Shown here piece by piece: positions 1 to 8,377 of a DNA stretch of 64,000 bases. Positions within the stretch are counted from its first letter, which is position 1. The number at the start of each line of letters is the position of its first letter. The stretch lies in NCBI RefSeq assembly GCF_003385515.1, contig NZ_QNVT01000016.1:1-64000 (forward strand). Direction: 5' to 3'. Source of the DNA: Chryseobacterium pennae. GTDB lineage: Bacteria > Bacteroidota > Bacteroidia > Flavobacteriales > Weeksellaceae. The notes below the pieces were generated by a model. That model was not told the DNA's origin, did not search any database, and saw only the letters and a program-made list of their open reading frames with translations. A program made the translations under genes and the position numbers.

Positions 1-172
1 GAAAATAGAGTCTGATACACGAAATAGTTCGTTTCTATGCATTCGTTTAGTTCACTTTATTTTCTCTGGTTCTTCAGTATTTAATTATTATCTAATTTAC
101 TTCTAAATCCTTTTGCAAATCTAAAGGCATTCGTGGCAAAAAATCAGGTCTTAGAGTTTTCCAACAATAATC

Positions 173-733
173 TTAATGATCATCAAACTCATTATTCTTT
201 AGCAACTCTGCAAGAACCTTTTTAGCACGCATCACGCGAACTTTGGTATTGGCAACAGAAATTCCCAGTTCTTCGGCAATTTCCTTGATACTTTTTTCTT
301 CAAAAAACCTAAGCTTGATAATGTCTTGATAATTGGCATCCAGAGATTCTATGGTTTTAATGATTTTCTTCTGCTCTTCTTCAGAAATCAGAAGTTCTTC
401 CGGAGATTTTGCATATTGATTTTTTACCTCATCGAGATTTTCAACGGCATCTTCGTTTTCACGGCTCTTCTTTCTCCAAAAGTCTATAACTGTGTTTTGA
501 GCAATGGTGAGAATCCAGGTTTTAAACTGAAAATGCGGATCAAACATATCCAATTTCGATAATACTTTGGAAAAAACATTCACAGTAATTTCGTCAGCAT
601 CATTTTCATCTTTTACTTTTTTCATTACAAAAGAGAAAACATCCACCCAAAAAATATTGATGAGTTTAGTCTGGGCCTTTTGGTCTTTATCTTTGGCCTT
701 TTGAATAAGCAGGAATAGCTGTTCGTCGTTCAT
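173..733 (-). CDS. ECF-type RNA polymerase sigma factor
   Basis: A 186-residue sigma-70 family protein. Region 2 covers roughly residues 20-90, ending in the typical FKTWILTIAQN stretch followed by a basic segment. Region 4 is the C-terminal helix-turn-helix around LRFFEEKSIKEIAEELGIS followed by NTKVRVMRAKK. Such proteins direct core polymerase to a small set of promoters. An in-frame start further upstream at 787 exists, but the promoter at 740-771 lies between the two starts, so the ATG at 733 is the better choice and gives the usual ECF N-terminus. No anti-sigma gene is adjacent, so its signal cannot be read from context. Family assignment is firm; the regulon is unknown. Confidence 0.92.
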   Translation of the reverse strand: MNDEQLFLLIQKAKDKDQKAQTKLINIFWVDVFSFVMKKVKDENDADEITVNVFSKVLSKLDMFDPHFQFKTWILTIAQNTVIDFWRKKSRENEDAVENLDEVKNQYAKSPEELLISEEEQKKIIKTIESLDANYQDIIKLRFFEEKSIKEIAEELGISVANTKVRVMRAKKVLAELLKNNEFDDH

Positions 734-739
734 TAATAA

Positions 740-771
740 CAAATATAGAGTATTTGGGGGGGAAATGCAAA
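740..771 (-). promoter_or_regulatory. Bacteroidetes-type promoter of the sigma factor gene
   Basis: On the minus strand a TTTG (768-771) is followed after 20 bases by TATATTTG (740-747), matching the Bacteroidetes -33/-7 consensus. Only six bases separate the -7 element from the ATG at 733, so transcription should begin at or next to the start codon and the mRNA would be leaderless or nearly so. The spacer contains a run of seven C (seven G on the plus strand). Confidence 0.65.
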
Positions 772-881
772 GCGCATAGGCTCTCATTCGTTAATTTTGC
801 TTTGCAAGTAAATGGCCAATCAGGAAAAGTATTAATTTTATCTCCTGTTTGAGATATTTTGCCATTTTACCTTCCCTGGCT

Positions 882-914
882 TTTGAATTTATACTTTTGA
901 ATTTATTATCTTTG
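882..914 (+). promoter_or_regulatory. promoter of tyrS
   Basis: TTTG at 882-885 and TATCTTTG at 907-914, separated by 21 bases, fit the Bacteroidetes consensus. The predicted transcript would start near 920, giving a leader of about 20 bases before the ATG at 943. Confidence 0.6.
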
Positions 915-942
915 CAACTTAAAATTTTAAAGAAAAAAATCA

Positions 943-2238
943 ATGAATTCCTTTATAGAAGAACTGAAATGGCGTGGTCTGTTTGCTGATATGATGCCTG
1001 GAACCGATGAACAGCTGAATAAAGAGGTAACCACTGCATATATTGGTTTTGATCCCACTGCCGATTCTTTACATATCGGAAGTCTTATTCAGATTAAAAT
1101 TTTAGCTCACTTCCAGCAGCATGGCCACAAACCGATCGCGTTGGTAGGAGGAGCTACAGGAATGATCGGTGATCCATCCGGAAAATCTGCCGAGAGAAAC
1201 CTTTTGGATGAAGAAACTCTTTTACATTATGTAGACTGTCTGAAAAACCAGCTTTCAAGATTTCTGGATTTCGCAGGAAACGGGCCTAATAAAGCTGAGC
1301 TTGTAAACAACTACGACTGGATGAAGAATATTTCTTTCCTTGATTTTGCTAAAAATGTTGGGAAGAATATCACTGTAAATTACATGATGGCTAAAGACTC
1401 TGTAAAGAAAAGATTTTCAGGAGACGGAGGTGCAGACGGAATGAGTTTTACAGAGTTTACTTATCAGCTTATTCAGGGGTATGATTTCCTTCACCTATAC
1501 CAAAACAATAATGTGAAACTTCAGATGGGAGGTTCTGACCAGTGGGGAAATATCACTACAGGAACAGAACTGATCCGTAGAAAAGCTCAGGGTGAAGCCT
1601 TTGCATTAACGGTTCCCTTGATTACAAAAGCTGATGGTTCCAAATTCGGAAAATCTGAGAGCGGAGAAAACTATTGGTTGGATAAAAAGAAAACTTCTCC
1701 ATACAAATTTTACCAGTTCTGGCTGAATGCTACCGATGAAGATGCTGAAAGATTCATTAAATTCTATACTTTCCTTGGAAAAGAGGAAATTGAGGCTTTA
1801 GTCGAAGAGCACAAAACAGCTGCCCATGAAAGAAAACTTCAAAAAAGATTAGCAGAAGAAGTAACAGTCTGGGTACACGGAAGAGAAGAATATGAAAAAG
1901 CGCTTAAAGCTTCTGAAATTCTTTTTGGACGCTCTACTGCTGAAGATTTGGTAAGCCTTGATGAGGAAACTTTCCTTGAAGTTTTTGACGGAGTTCCACA
2001 AAAAGAAGTAGCAAAAGCGGATGTATTGGGAGTAAACATTGTTGAGCTTCTTTCTGAAAAATCCGGATTCCTGAAGTCCAAGAGTGAGGCACAGAGAGAA
2101 ATCAAAGGGAATGCAATCTCTATCAACAAGCAAAAAGTAAATGATACTTTTACAGCGAATGATACGGATCTTATTGACGGCAAATTCTTATTGCTGCAAA
2201 AGGGTAAGAAAAGCTATTTCATTGTAAAGGTTATTTAA
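943..2238 (+). CDS. tyrS: tyrosyl-tRNA synthetase
   Basis: A 431-residue class I aminoacyl-tRNA synthetase that charges tRNA-Tyr with tyrosine in the cytoplasm. The HIGH-type signature is HIGSL near residue 45, the tyrosine-binding GSDQWGNITTG segment follows, and the KMSKS equivalent is KFGKS near residue 235. The C-terminal ~90 residues (from VNIVELL onwards) form an S4 RNA-binding domain. Length is normal for bacterial TyrRS. The gene has its own promoter and a strong terminator and is divergent from the sigma factor gene, so it is transcribed alone. No defects are visible. Confidence 0.98.
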   Translation: MNSFIEELKWRGLFADMMPGTDEQLNKEVTTAYIGFDPTADSLHIGSLIQIKILAHFQQHGHKPIALVGGATGMIGDPSGKSAERNLLDEETLLHYVDCLKNQLSRFLDFAGNGPNKAELVNNYDWMKNISFLDFAKNVGKNITVNYMMAKDSVKKRFSGDGGADGMSFTEFTYQLIQGYDFLHLYQNNNVKLQMGGSDQWGNITTGTELIRRKAQGEAFALTVPLITKADGSKFGKSESGENYWLDKKKTSPYKFYQFWLNATDEDAERFIKFYTFLGKEEIEALVEEHKTAAHERKLQKRLAEEVTVWVHGREEYEKALKASEILFGRSTAEDLVSLDEETFLEVFDGVPQKEVAKADVLGVNIVELLSEKSGFLKSKSEAQREIKGNAISINKQKVNDTFTANDTDLIDGKFLLLQKGKKSYFIVKVI

Positions 2239-2259
2239 TTTTAATACTACATAAAAAAC

Positions 2260-2290
2260 GGCCGCCGAGATAAATCTCGGCGGCCATTTT
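2260..2290 (+). terminator. Rho-independent terminator of tyrS
   Basis: A perfect 12-bp stem (GGCCGCCGAGAT at 2260-2271 against ATCTCGGCGGCC at 2274-2285) followed by a T-rich tract. It is much richer in GC than its surroundings. Confidence 0.9.
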
Positions 2291-2324
2291 ATTTTAAGTC
2301 AAACAATATTTTTTCTAAAAAAAA

Positions 2325-3380
2325 TTAATTGACCTTATTGGAGAATTCCCGAAAGCGGTTGGCTCTTCTGAAAGTCCCCAGATCATTAAACCGGACCCCA
2401 TATTTCCTCAATATTTCCTGGGCCTGTTTTCTTCCTATATGACGTACATAAAATGTCTCGTTAACCACAAAATGATGAATGCTGTGGGTCCAGCCAAAAA
2501 AGAAACAAAACACCTGCATAGGGAAAGTCCACCATACATTCAGGACCTGTGTCTGTTCAATCACATTTCCTTCCTCTATATCACCGAAATAATGCATATT
2601 GGAGGTGATAAAATGTAAACAGAACTGTCGTAATAAATTGGGAAGAAAAATCGTATAAATAACCACATGTAAGCTGCTTAATATGTTTTCAATATAAGAA
2701 GGAAAACCGAAGTCTGTCATCATCCTTGCATTGATCCAGTGCAATAGCAAATCTGCAAAAAAGAGATACAATATCACATGAGCCAAAATGGTCACGGGTA
2801 TTAAACTCAAAAATGTAATTCGTTTTAAGGTTAAAGAAGTTTCTTTCTTAAGGTTTCCGTTCTCCACTTCCCTGTCCATATCCTTAAACATTTGCTGGAG
2901 ACGCAGAAGGCCACCTAAAACAATATCAGCCGTGGTCAATAAACGTTTGATGGACCAGCGTTCACCATTCGTTACCCCACGTTCCTCCACGTCATGTAAG
3001 GTCCCTGAAAATTTATGATGATGATAATGCAATGTACGTCTGATCCAAGGATTAATCGTTAATGGACGTAAAATCCAGACACTTAAAAGCATAAAATGAT
3101 GTATTGGTTTTTGCTTCTTAAAATAGAGCCAATGAATAAGGTCATGCTCGATCTCGTGAAGAACTCCCATAAAAAAGGCATTCATAATAATCATCAGCCA
3201 GGTTGGAATAATTGCTTCATACCAGCCAACAGATGTAGCAATAATCGCAATAATTGAAAGTAAAAATATAGAAAACCCAATGCTGTCCTGCCTCTTCAAT
3301 AGAGGATATTGTTCCTTAAGCTCCTGATAGGATTGATTAATCTCTTTCCTTATGTATCTCGATTTCTCCTGATGTTTCAC
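2325..3380 (-). CDS. membrane fatty acid desaturase family protein
   Basis: A 351-residue integral membrane protein with three histidine clusters typical of di-iron membrane desaturases and hydroxylases: HEIEH plus a further His (residues 75-83), HYHHH (118-122) and HSIHH near residue 300. Hydrophobic segments lie around residues 35-70, 185-215 and 230-250. The family introduces double bonds or hydroxyl groups into acyl chains or carotenoid-like substrates; the exact substrate cannot be read here. The start codon is GTG at 3380. It stands alone between tyrS and a lipoprotein gene. Family confidence is high, substrate unknown. Confidence 0.85.
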   Translation of the reverse strand: MKHQEKSRYIRKEINQSYQELKEQYPLLKRQDSIGFSIFLLSIIAIIATSVGWYEAIIPTWLMIIMNAFFMGVLHEIEHDLIHWLYFKKQKPIHHFMLLSVWILRPLTINPWIRRTLHYHHHKFSGTLHDVEERGVTNGERWSIKRLLTTADIVLGGLLRLQQMFKDMDREVENGNLKKETSLTLKRITFLSLIPVTILAHVILYLFFADLLLHWINARMMTDFGFPSYIENILSSLHVVIYTIFLPNLLRQFCLHFITSNMHYFGDIEEGNVIEQTQVLNVWWTFPMQVFCFFFGWTHSIHHFVVNETFYVRHIGRKQAQEILRKYGVRFNDLGTFRRANRFREFSNKVN

Positions 3381-3399
3381 TATTTAGTGATTTTGTAAT

Positions 3400-3407
3400 C
3401 AAAAATA
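3400..3407 (-). promoter_or_regulatory. candidate -7 element for the desaturase gene
   Basis: TATTTTTG on the minus strand, 20 bases upstream of the GTG at 3380, fits TAnnTTTG. No clear TTTG lies at the -33 position. Confidence 0.4.
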
Positions 3408-3499
3408 ATAAATTATACAATCACTCAACACATAAATAATTATTATTAATACAAATACATTAAAAAATAATATAAATAGCATCATATCTAACTAAAACA

Positions 3500-3533
3500 A
3501 AACCAGCGTTAAGATGAATCTCAACGCCGGTTT
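3500..3533. terminator. bidirectional terminator-like hairpin
   Basis: AAACCaGCGTT (3500-3510) pairs with AACGCcGGTTT (3523-3533) with one mismatch, and an inner AGAT/ATCT pair extends the stem. It lies just downstream of the minus-strand lipoprotein gene that ends at 3560. A-rich and T-rich flanks would allow it to act on that strand. Confidence 0.7.
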
Positions 3534-3559
3534 CTTTATTTTGAAAGTATTAGTTTTTT

Positions 3560-3982
3560 TTAAAATACATAACTGGAAGAAGCAGAAAGGTACTGACCGC
3601 TGGAAGTTCCTTCTTTTTTCAGTTCACCGTCTACCCAAATCTGAACTTTTAAAGTAGAAGATGCGTTTGCACCTACAGCATTTACCGCTACATTTGCATT
3701 ATAAGCTCCTTTTTCTGCAGTCACTTCAGGGCTGGACCACGTTGTTCCGCTAAGGCTGGAAGCTGTAGTTGGGTTACCATCAATTCCATACACTGCTACA
3801 CCTATATCACTTCCTGCAGAAGCTATTGCCTTGAAAACCACTTTATGACTTTTATTTGCTCCATTCACATTGTTATCATCATCGTCATCTTTACTGCAAG
3901 AAGTTACAAACCCCAATAACATAGTTGCAAGAAGTACTACAAACGTACCTTTCAACAGCTGACTCATTCCTGGTTTTTTCAT
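3560..3982 (-). CDS. small lipoprotein, paralogue of the 6833-7267 product
   Basis: A 140-residue exported lipoprotein: basic N-terminus, hydrophobic segment, lipobox FVTSC with Cys at residue 29, then an acidic run of aspartates that is common in Bacteroidetes surface lipoproteins. The mature part (~100 residues) is beta-rich, with landmarks WSSPEV and VQIWVDGELKKEG. The product encoded at 6833-7267 has the same layout and matching landmarks (WSSGEV, LYIDGEIART), so the two are paralogues. They flank a two-component system, which suggests but does not prove a functional link. I do not recognise a named family. The hairpin at 3500-3533 terminates it. Confidence 0.8.
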   Translation of the reverse strand: MKKPGMSQLLKGTFVVLLATMLLGFVTSCSKDDDDDNNVNGANKSHKVVFKAIASAGSDIGVAVYGIDGNPTTASSLSGTTWSSPEVTAEKGAYNANVAVNAVGANASSTLKVQIWVDGELKKEGTSSGQYLSASSSYVF

Positions 3983-4185
3983 AATTTTTTTGTTTAAATT
4001 TTAGTTACTTTATTTGATATTCTATGATTAGTGATTCTGTATGTGCAAAGCTATTAGAGTCATCAAACATTATCAATCCTGAAAAATGTGTAATTTTTTC
4101 TACCTAAATTCAGGTATTTTTTATGCTGAAATTTTTAATTAAATTCAGCGTTTATAAAAAAGATATTCTACAGAACCGATACCCG

Positions 4186-6159
4186 ATGAAGAGATTACTG
4201 ATCCTGTTAAGTCTATTGCTGTCTTTTGGTGTACAGTCACAGCAACTGATTCCCCTTAATGAGAAATCTTACTTAGACAGCTTACAAAGCGTAATAAAGA
4301 GTAACGGAGCAAACACGGCAAAGGCAAATGCTTCTTTTCTGCTGTCCAATTATTACAGAAATATAGATTCTCTTTTAAGTAAAAAATATCTGGAAAACGG
4401 TAAAACATTCATTAAAGGCGATGACTTTCTATCTGCAAAGTATAATTTCTATGAGGCTCAGTATAACCTTGACCGAAATAAAGGGAAAGCAGCTATTTCT
4501 TATCAAAAGGCTATTAAACAATTCTCAAAATTCAAAAATGAAGAATCCGATCTCTTTCAGGCTGCAGCCTGGTACAGCTATGGAGTAACACAGAAGGACA
4601 AGGAAGGATATCCTTTTTTGGTAAAGACAATCCTTGAAAAGAGTATTCCACTGGCAAAAAAATATGAGAACAGCAGAAACCTGGGATTTTTATATACTCA
4701 ACTTGCCGTGATCCTTACCTATAATGCAGAATTTAAAAAGTCTGAAGATTATAATACTAAAGCTTTACAGATTCTTGAAAAACACGATCCCAATTCTCCG
4801 GAATTATTTTTCACTTACTTAAATTTAGCCAACAATTTCTGCTATCAGGCCAAGGGAGATGAAGCTAAAAAGTTTTTGGATAAAGCCGAAACTCTTATTG
4901 AGCCTCATCCGGATTCCTCCGTTAATGCTTTTTATTATTATGGTAAAACGCTTTATTATATTACCAGACAAAAGAACCCGGAAGCCTTACCCGTTATTGA
5001 AAAAGGGATTTATTATGCTAAAAAGTTTAATCAGAATCTATTGGCACAGATGTTCTATTTCAATAAATATGACATTTTAAGAAAGTTAAAAAGATATAAT
5101 GACGCAAAAAATGTTCTTGAAGATGTTTTAACAGAAAAATCCCTTGCGCTTGATCTTAACAACCGAAAAACCATTTATAAGCAGCTCTCTTCTTTACATG
5201 AGGAAATGGGCAATACTAAACAGGCTTTGATATGGGAACAGAAATATTCCAAGCTTAATGACAGTCTGAATACAGAAAATGTAAAACTGGAAATCAATAA
5301 AATTGAATCCAAGTTTAATGCTGCAGAAAAAGAGAGAAAAATAGCTACGTTAAATTCCGAAAAAAAGCAAAAAGAGCTGGAAGTTAATAAGAAAAATTCC
5401 TATTTATGGGGACTAAGCCTTTTTTTATTACTAGTCCTAAGCCTCCTGATTTTTCTTTATATCATCTTCAGAAAAAACAAAAAAATCTCTGAGCAGAAGA
5501 TCAATGATATAAAACAGAAAGAAGAACTTTCCTTAACCAAAGCCATTCTGGACGGAGAAGAAAGGGAAAGAGAACGTATCGCAAGAGATCTTCACGATGG
5601 TTTGGGAGGAATGCTTGCCGGAGTAAAGATCAATTTTTCTACGTGGTCAGCCAGTCACTTAGACCCTGAAAAAGATGCAGAGTTTTACAGGATTCTTGGG
5701 CAACTGGATAACTCTGTCAGTGAATTACGACATGTTGCCAGAAACCTAATGCCTGAGTCATTGCTTAATTTCGGTTTGGAAACAGCCCTGAATGATCTGT
5801 GTGAATTTTACAGCAGAAAAGATATGGACATTGATTTCCAGGCGATCAGCATTGAGAAAAATCTGCCAATCAATATTCAGCTCAATATCTACAGGATTGT
5901 ACAGGAATTATTGGCTAATGCCATTAAACATGCTGAAGCCAGCAGTATTCTATTACAGTGTTCGCAGTCTGAAAAAGACTTCTTCATTACTATTGAAGAC
6001 AACGGAAAAGGATTTGAAAGCAACAGGGAACAGAAAACCAAAAGTATGGGACTCCATAACTTAAAAAACAGAGTAGATTATCTGAAAGGAAATATGGAAA
6101 TCAGTTCCGACAGTCAGGGCACAACGATTAATATAGAACTCAATATAGATGGGGACTGA
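4186..6159 (+). CDS. sensor histidine kinase with TPR-type periplasmic region
   Basis: A 657-residue two-component sensor. A signal peptide (MKRLLILLSLLLSFGVQSQ) is followed by about 350 residues of helical TPR-like repeats, a coiled segment, one transmembrane helix (~406-428), a HisKA_3 dimerisation domain with the phospho-acceptor His near 470 in RDLHDGLGG, and a HATPase_c domain with DNGKGF near 605. The reading frame is open from 4123, but the ATG at 4186 gives a proper signal peptide. The response regulator gene overlaps its 3' end by 11 bases, so the two are co-translated partners. Its signal is probably sensed through the periplasmic TPR region; the ligand is unknown. Confidence 0.92.
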   Translation: MKRLLILLSLLLSFGVQSQQLIPLNEKSYLDSLQSVIKSNGANTAKANASFLLSNYYRNIDSLLSKKYLENGKTFIKGDDFLSAKYNFYEAQYNLDRNKGKAAISYQKAIKQFSKFKNEESDLFQAAAWYSYGVTQKDKEGYPFLVKTILEKSIPLAKKYENSRNLGFLYTQLAVILTYNAEFKKSEDYNTKALQILEKHDPNSPELFFTYLNLANNFCYQAKGDEAKKFLDKAETLIEPHPDSSVNAFYYYGKTLYYITRQKNPEALPVIEKGIYYAKKFNQNLLAQMFYFNKYDILRKLKRYNDAKNVLEDVLTEKSLALDLNNRKTIYKQLSSLHEEMGNTKQALIWEQKYSKLNDSLNTENVKLEINKIESKFNAAEKERKIATLNSEKKQKELEVNKKNSYLWGLSLFLLLVLSLLIFLYIIFRKNKKISEQKINDIKQKEELSLTKAILDGEERERERIARDLHDGLGGMLAGVKINFSTWSASHLDPEKDAEFYRILGQLDNSVSELRHVARNLMPESLLNFGLETALNDLCEFYSRKDMDIDFQAISIEKNLPINIQLNIYRIVQELLANAIKHAEASSILLQCSQSEKDFFITIEDNGKGFESNREQKTKSMGLHNLKNRVDYLKGNMEISSDSQGTTINIELNIDGD

Positions 6160-6787
6160 AAAAATAAATATTGTCATCGTAGACGATCATCCTATCGTCA
6201 TCGAAGGACTGAAAATGATGCTGAGCAGCCAGCCATTCTTTAATATTCCGGAAACTTTTACTTCCGGTTCTGAAATCATCAGCTTTATCGGATCCAATAA
6301 AGTGGACATTATCCTTTTGGATATTACACTTCCGGACGCCAATGGTACAGAGCTTTGCCGGGAGATTAAAAAAATATCTCCCGATACTTCTGTCATTATG
6401 TTCAGTAACCGTTCAGAAAGAAGTATCATCATGCAATCTATCCAAAACGGAGCGAGTGGCTATCTTCTTAAGAATACCTCTATTGAAGAATTAGTGATCT
6501 GCATTAAAGGTGCGTTATCCGGAGACATTGTTTTTTGTAATGAAACCAAACAGATCATCAGTAAACCTTCTCAAAATGAACTACCAATTCCAAGACTTAC
6601 CAAAAGGGAGAAACAGATCCTGCAGCTGGTAGCACAAGGGAAAACAAGCAACCGGATTGCGGAAGAGCTGTTTCTAAGTCCGCTTACGGTAGATACTCAT
6701 CGTAAAAACCTTCTCCAAAAATTTCAGGCTAAAAACTCTACAGAACTCGTTAACCAGGCTATAGAGTATCATCTGATTGAAAAATAA
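6149..6787 (+). CDS. NarL/FixJ-type response regulator
   Basis: A 212-residue regulator: receiver domain with the phospho-acceptor D58 in ILLDITLPD, conserved acidic residues D12/D13 and the expected switch Ser/Lys region, followed by a LuxR/GerE helix-turn-helix (about 148-205, LTKREKQILQLVAQGKTSNRIAEEL). It overlaps the kinase gene by 11 bases and is the cognate partner. Targets are unknown; the two paralogous lipoprotein genes on either side are the obvious candidates from position. A strong terminator follows at 6791-6809. Confidence 0.95.
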   Translation: MGTEKINIVIVDDHPIVIEGLKMMLSSQPFFNIPETFTSGSEIISFIGSNKVDIILLDITLPDANGTELCREIKKISPDTSVIMFSNRSERSIIMQSIQNGASGYLLKNTSIEELVICIKGALSGDIVFCNETKQIISKPSQNELPIPRLTKREKQILQLVAQGKTSNRIAEELFLSPLTVDTHRKNLLQKFQAKNSTELVNQAIEYHLIEK

Positions 6788-6814
6788 AAAAACCGCTCCA
6801 GGAGCGGTTTTTGT
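6788..6814. terminator. terminator after the two-component operon
   Basis: AACCGCTCC (6791-6799) pairs with GGAGCGGTT (6801-6809), A-rich on one side and T-rich on the other, so it can serve both the plus-strand kinase/regulator operon and the convergent lipoprotein gene. Confidence 0.88.
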
Positions 6815-6832
6815 TTTATATAATAGTTTTAT

Positions 6833-7267
6833 TTACGGTTCTAGGAAACTGAAAGCAACTTTGGCAACTTTGTTATCACCTTGTCCTGTAACTTTAGCAG
6901 TTCTGGCAATTTCTCCATCTATATAAAGAGTAATTGTCATTTCCGAGTTCGCCTGTGGCAACATAGCATTAGCTGCAAAATTAATCTGTGCCTGGCTTGA
7001 ATTTACCCATACTTCTCCACTTGACCAGCTTTCTTTTAAAGGCTTAAGATCAGTACTGTAGGTAGTATTCTGAGCAGTTCCTATCTGAGTTACTGTAGAG
7101 ATAAGTTCTCCACCTGTACTGGTTTTAGCTACAAATTGAACCACGTGATCCTTAAATTCTTCATCTTCATCTTTTTTACACGAATTTACAACAGTAATCA
7201 CTGAAAATAACAAAACGAATAAAGAAGAAAGTCTAAGTAAACTTTTTAAATTGTAAAATTGCTTCAT
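6833..7267 (-). CDS. small lipoprotein, paralogue of the 3560-3982 product
   Basis: A 144-residue lipoprotein: signal peptide, lipobox VVNSC (Cys at residue 30), an acidic KKDEDEEF stretch, and a ~100-residue beta-rich domain with WSSGEV and LYIDGEIART, matching its paralogue at 3560-3982. It is expected to sit on the outer or inner membrane. Convergent with the response regulator gene, with a shared terminator and its own promoter element at 7294-7301. No named family is recognised. Confidence 0.8.
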   Translation of the reverse strand: MKQFYNLKSLLRLSSLFVLLFSVITVVNSCKKDEDEEFKDHVVQFVAKTSTGGELISTVTQIGTAQNTTYSTDLKPLKESWSSGEVWVNSSQAQINFAANAMLPQANSEMTITLYIDGEIARTAKVTGQGDNKVAKVAFSFLEP

Positions 7268-7293
7268 TTCTCCAAATAGATTTTTTAATGTTC

Positions 7294-7301
7294 CAAATAT
7301 A
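7294..7301 (-). promoter_or_regulatory. candidate promoter -7 element of the lipoprotein gene
   Basis: TATATTTG on the minus strand, 26 bases before the ATG at 7267, is an exact match to the TAnnTTTG consensus and would give a leader of about 20 bases. The -33 region is only T-rich. Confidence 0.5.
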
Positions 7302-7408
7302 AGTTTTTTATTAATATAAAAATATCTTTGATAAAAATTTTACAACATTTTTTTACAAAAAATATCAAATTAATAAAAAATAAAATCAAGTTAAAAAACC
7401 CAATAATA

Positions 7409-7429
7409 CAATGTAATTCATTAATTATT
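7409..7429 (+). repeat. direct repeat copy 1
   Basis: The 21-base sequence ACAATGTAATTcATTAATTAT recurs at 7587-7607 with a single C/T difference. The second copy overlaps the promoter of the esterase gene. Confidence 0.6.
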
Positions 7430-7586
7430 AAACATAAAACATCTTTATATTTAGAATTATTTTAATACTGATAAAAACAGAATATAAATATTCATAATGA
7501 TACGCTCTCAGATCAGAGATCAATCCTTGCTGTAGCCGGAAAATGATTTTCAGATTCCTCTATATGAATAATAAAAGATAGGATTT

Positions 7587-7607
7587 ACAATGTAATTTAT
7601 TAATTAT
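7587..7607 (+). repeat. direct repeat copy 2
   Basis: Second copy of the 21-base repeat at 7409-7429, ending inside the -7 element of the esterase promoter. It could be an operator or a duplication remnant. Confidence 0.6.
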
Positions 7608-7612
7608 ATTTG
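7605..7612 (+). promoter_or_regulatory. candidate promoter of the esterase gene
   Basis: TATATTTG ends four bases before the ATG at 7617, so transcription from it would start at or slightly after the start codon. This implies a leaderless message or use of an unseen upstream promoter. Confidence 0.4.
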
Positions 7613-7616
7613 CTGT

Positions 7617-8255
7617 ATGAATTTAGATTACTTAGTAAGAGAGCCGGAAAATATTACATCTTCGACCCCTATACTTTTTATGCTTCATGGCTACGGCAGC
7701 AATGAGCAGGACCTTTTCAGCTTCAGAGAAACCCTTCCTAAAGATTGGATCATCATTAGTTTCAGAGCTCCCAGAGATACTCAGTTTGAAGGGTATTCAT
7801 GGTTTGATATCAACTTCAATGATCCTGAAAACTATATTGATGTTCCTCAGGCTAAAGAATCTTTAAATTCTGCATTGGAAAGCATATTAAAAGCAATCAA
7901 TCATTATGGTCTTACAGAGAGTAAGGTCCATTTGTGCGGCTTCAGCCAGGGAGGGATATTATGCTATGCCTTGGCCTTAAAACACCCTGAGTTATTTACA
8001 AATGTTGCCTGTCTGAGTGCTTATGCGGAAGAAAAGATTCTGGACGGAATTGTAAAGGACAAAAAGAAACTGGAAAAACTGAGATTTTTTGTATCCCATG
8101 GTACGGATGATGCTGTAATCCCTCTGGAATGGGGAAGAAAATCGGCTGAGTTACTTTATGATCTTAACTGCTACTTTACATTCAGAGAGTATATGAGTGG
8201 TCATGGTGTGAATCAGAAAAATTATATGGATCTGATGGATTTTTTCTCTAAATAA
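7617..8255 (+). CDS. alpha/beta hydrolase, carboxylesterase/phospholipase family
   Basis: A 212-residue serine hydrolase. An oxyanion-hole HG segment (MLHGYGSNEQDL, near 23-32) is followed by the nucleophile elbow GFSQGG with S110, the acid D164 or D165 in SHGTDDAV, and the base H196 in SGHGV. This is the layout and length of the small cytosolic carboxylesterase / lysophospholipase / acyl-protein thioesterase family. No signal peptide, so it acts in the cytoplasm. It stands alone; the substrate is not readable from context. Confidence 0.88.
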   Translation: MNLDYLVREPENITSSTPILFMLHGYGSNEQDLFSFRETLPKDWIIISFRAPRDTQFEGYSWFDINFNDPENYIDVPQAKESLNSALESILKAINHYGLTESKVHLCGFSQGGILCYALALKHPELFTNVACLSAYAEEKILDGIVKDKKKLEKLRFFVSHGTDDAVIPLEWGRKSAELLYDLNCYFTFREYMSGHGVNQKNYMDLMDFFSK

Positions 8256-8377
8256 GCAGAATTCATTTTTTCAGATAAATTCAACACAAAACAATAATTC
8301 ATTGTAGTTTATATAAACATTCCTGCATTTGGGATGTTTTTTTATTACAATAAAGATAAATTCAGTAAATTCAGTAA

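Larger units (their letters stand above)
7268..7616. other. intergenic region with a 21-base direct repeat
   Basis: This AT-rich stretch of about 350 bases carries the two outward-facing promoters described separately and two near-identical 21-base repeats (7409-7429 and 7587-7607). I see no small gene or structured RNA in it. Confidence 0.6.

Noticed and set aside
1839..2183. Minus-strand frames of 94 and 114 residues inside tyrS
   Set aside because: Fully contained in a conserved gene and without protein-like composition.
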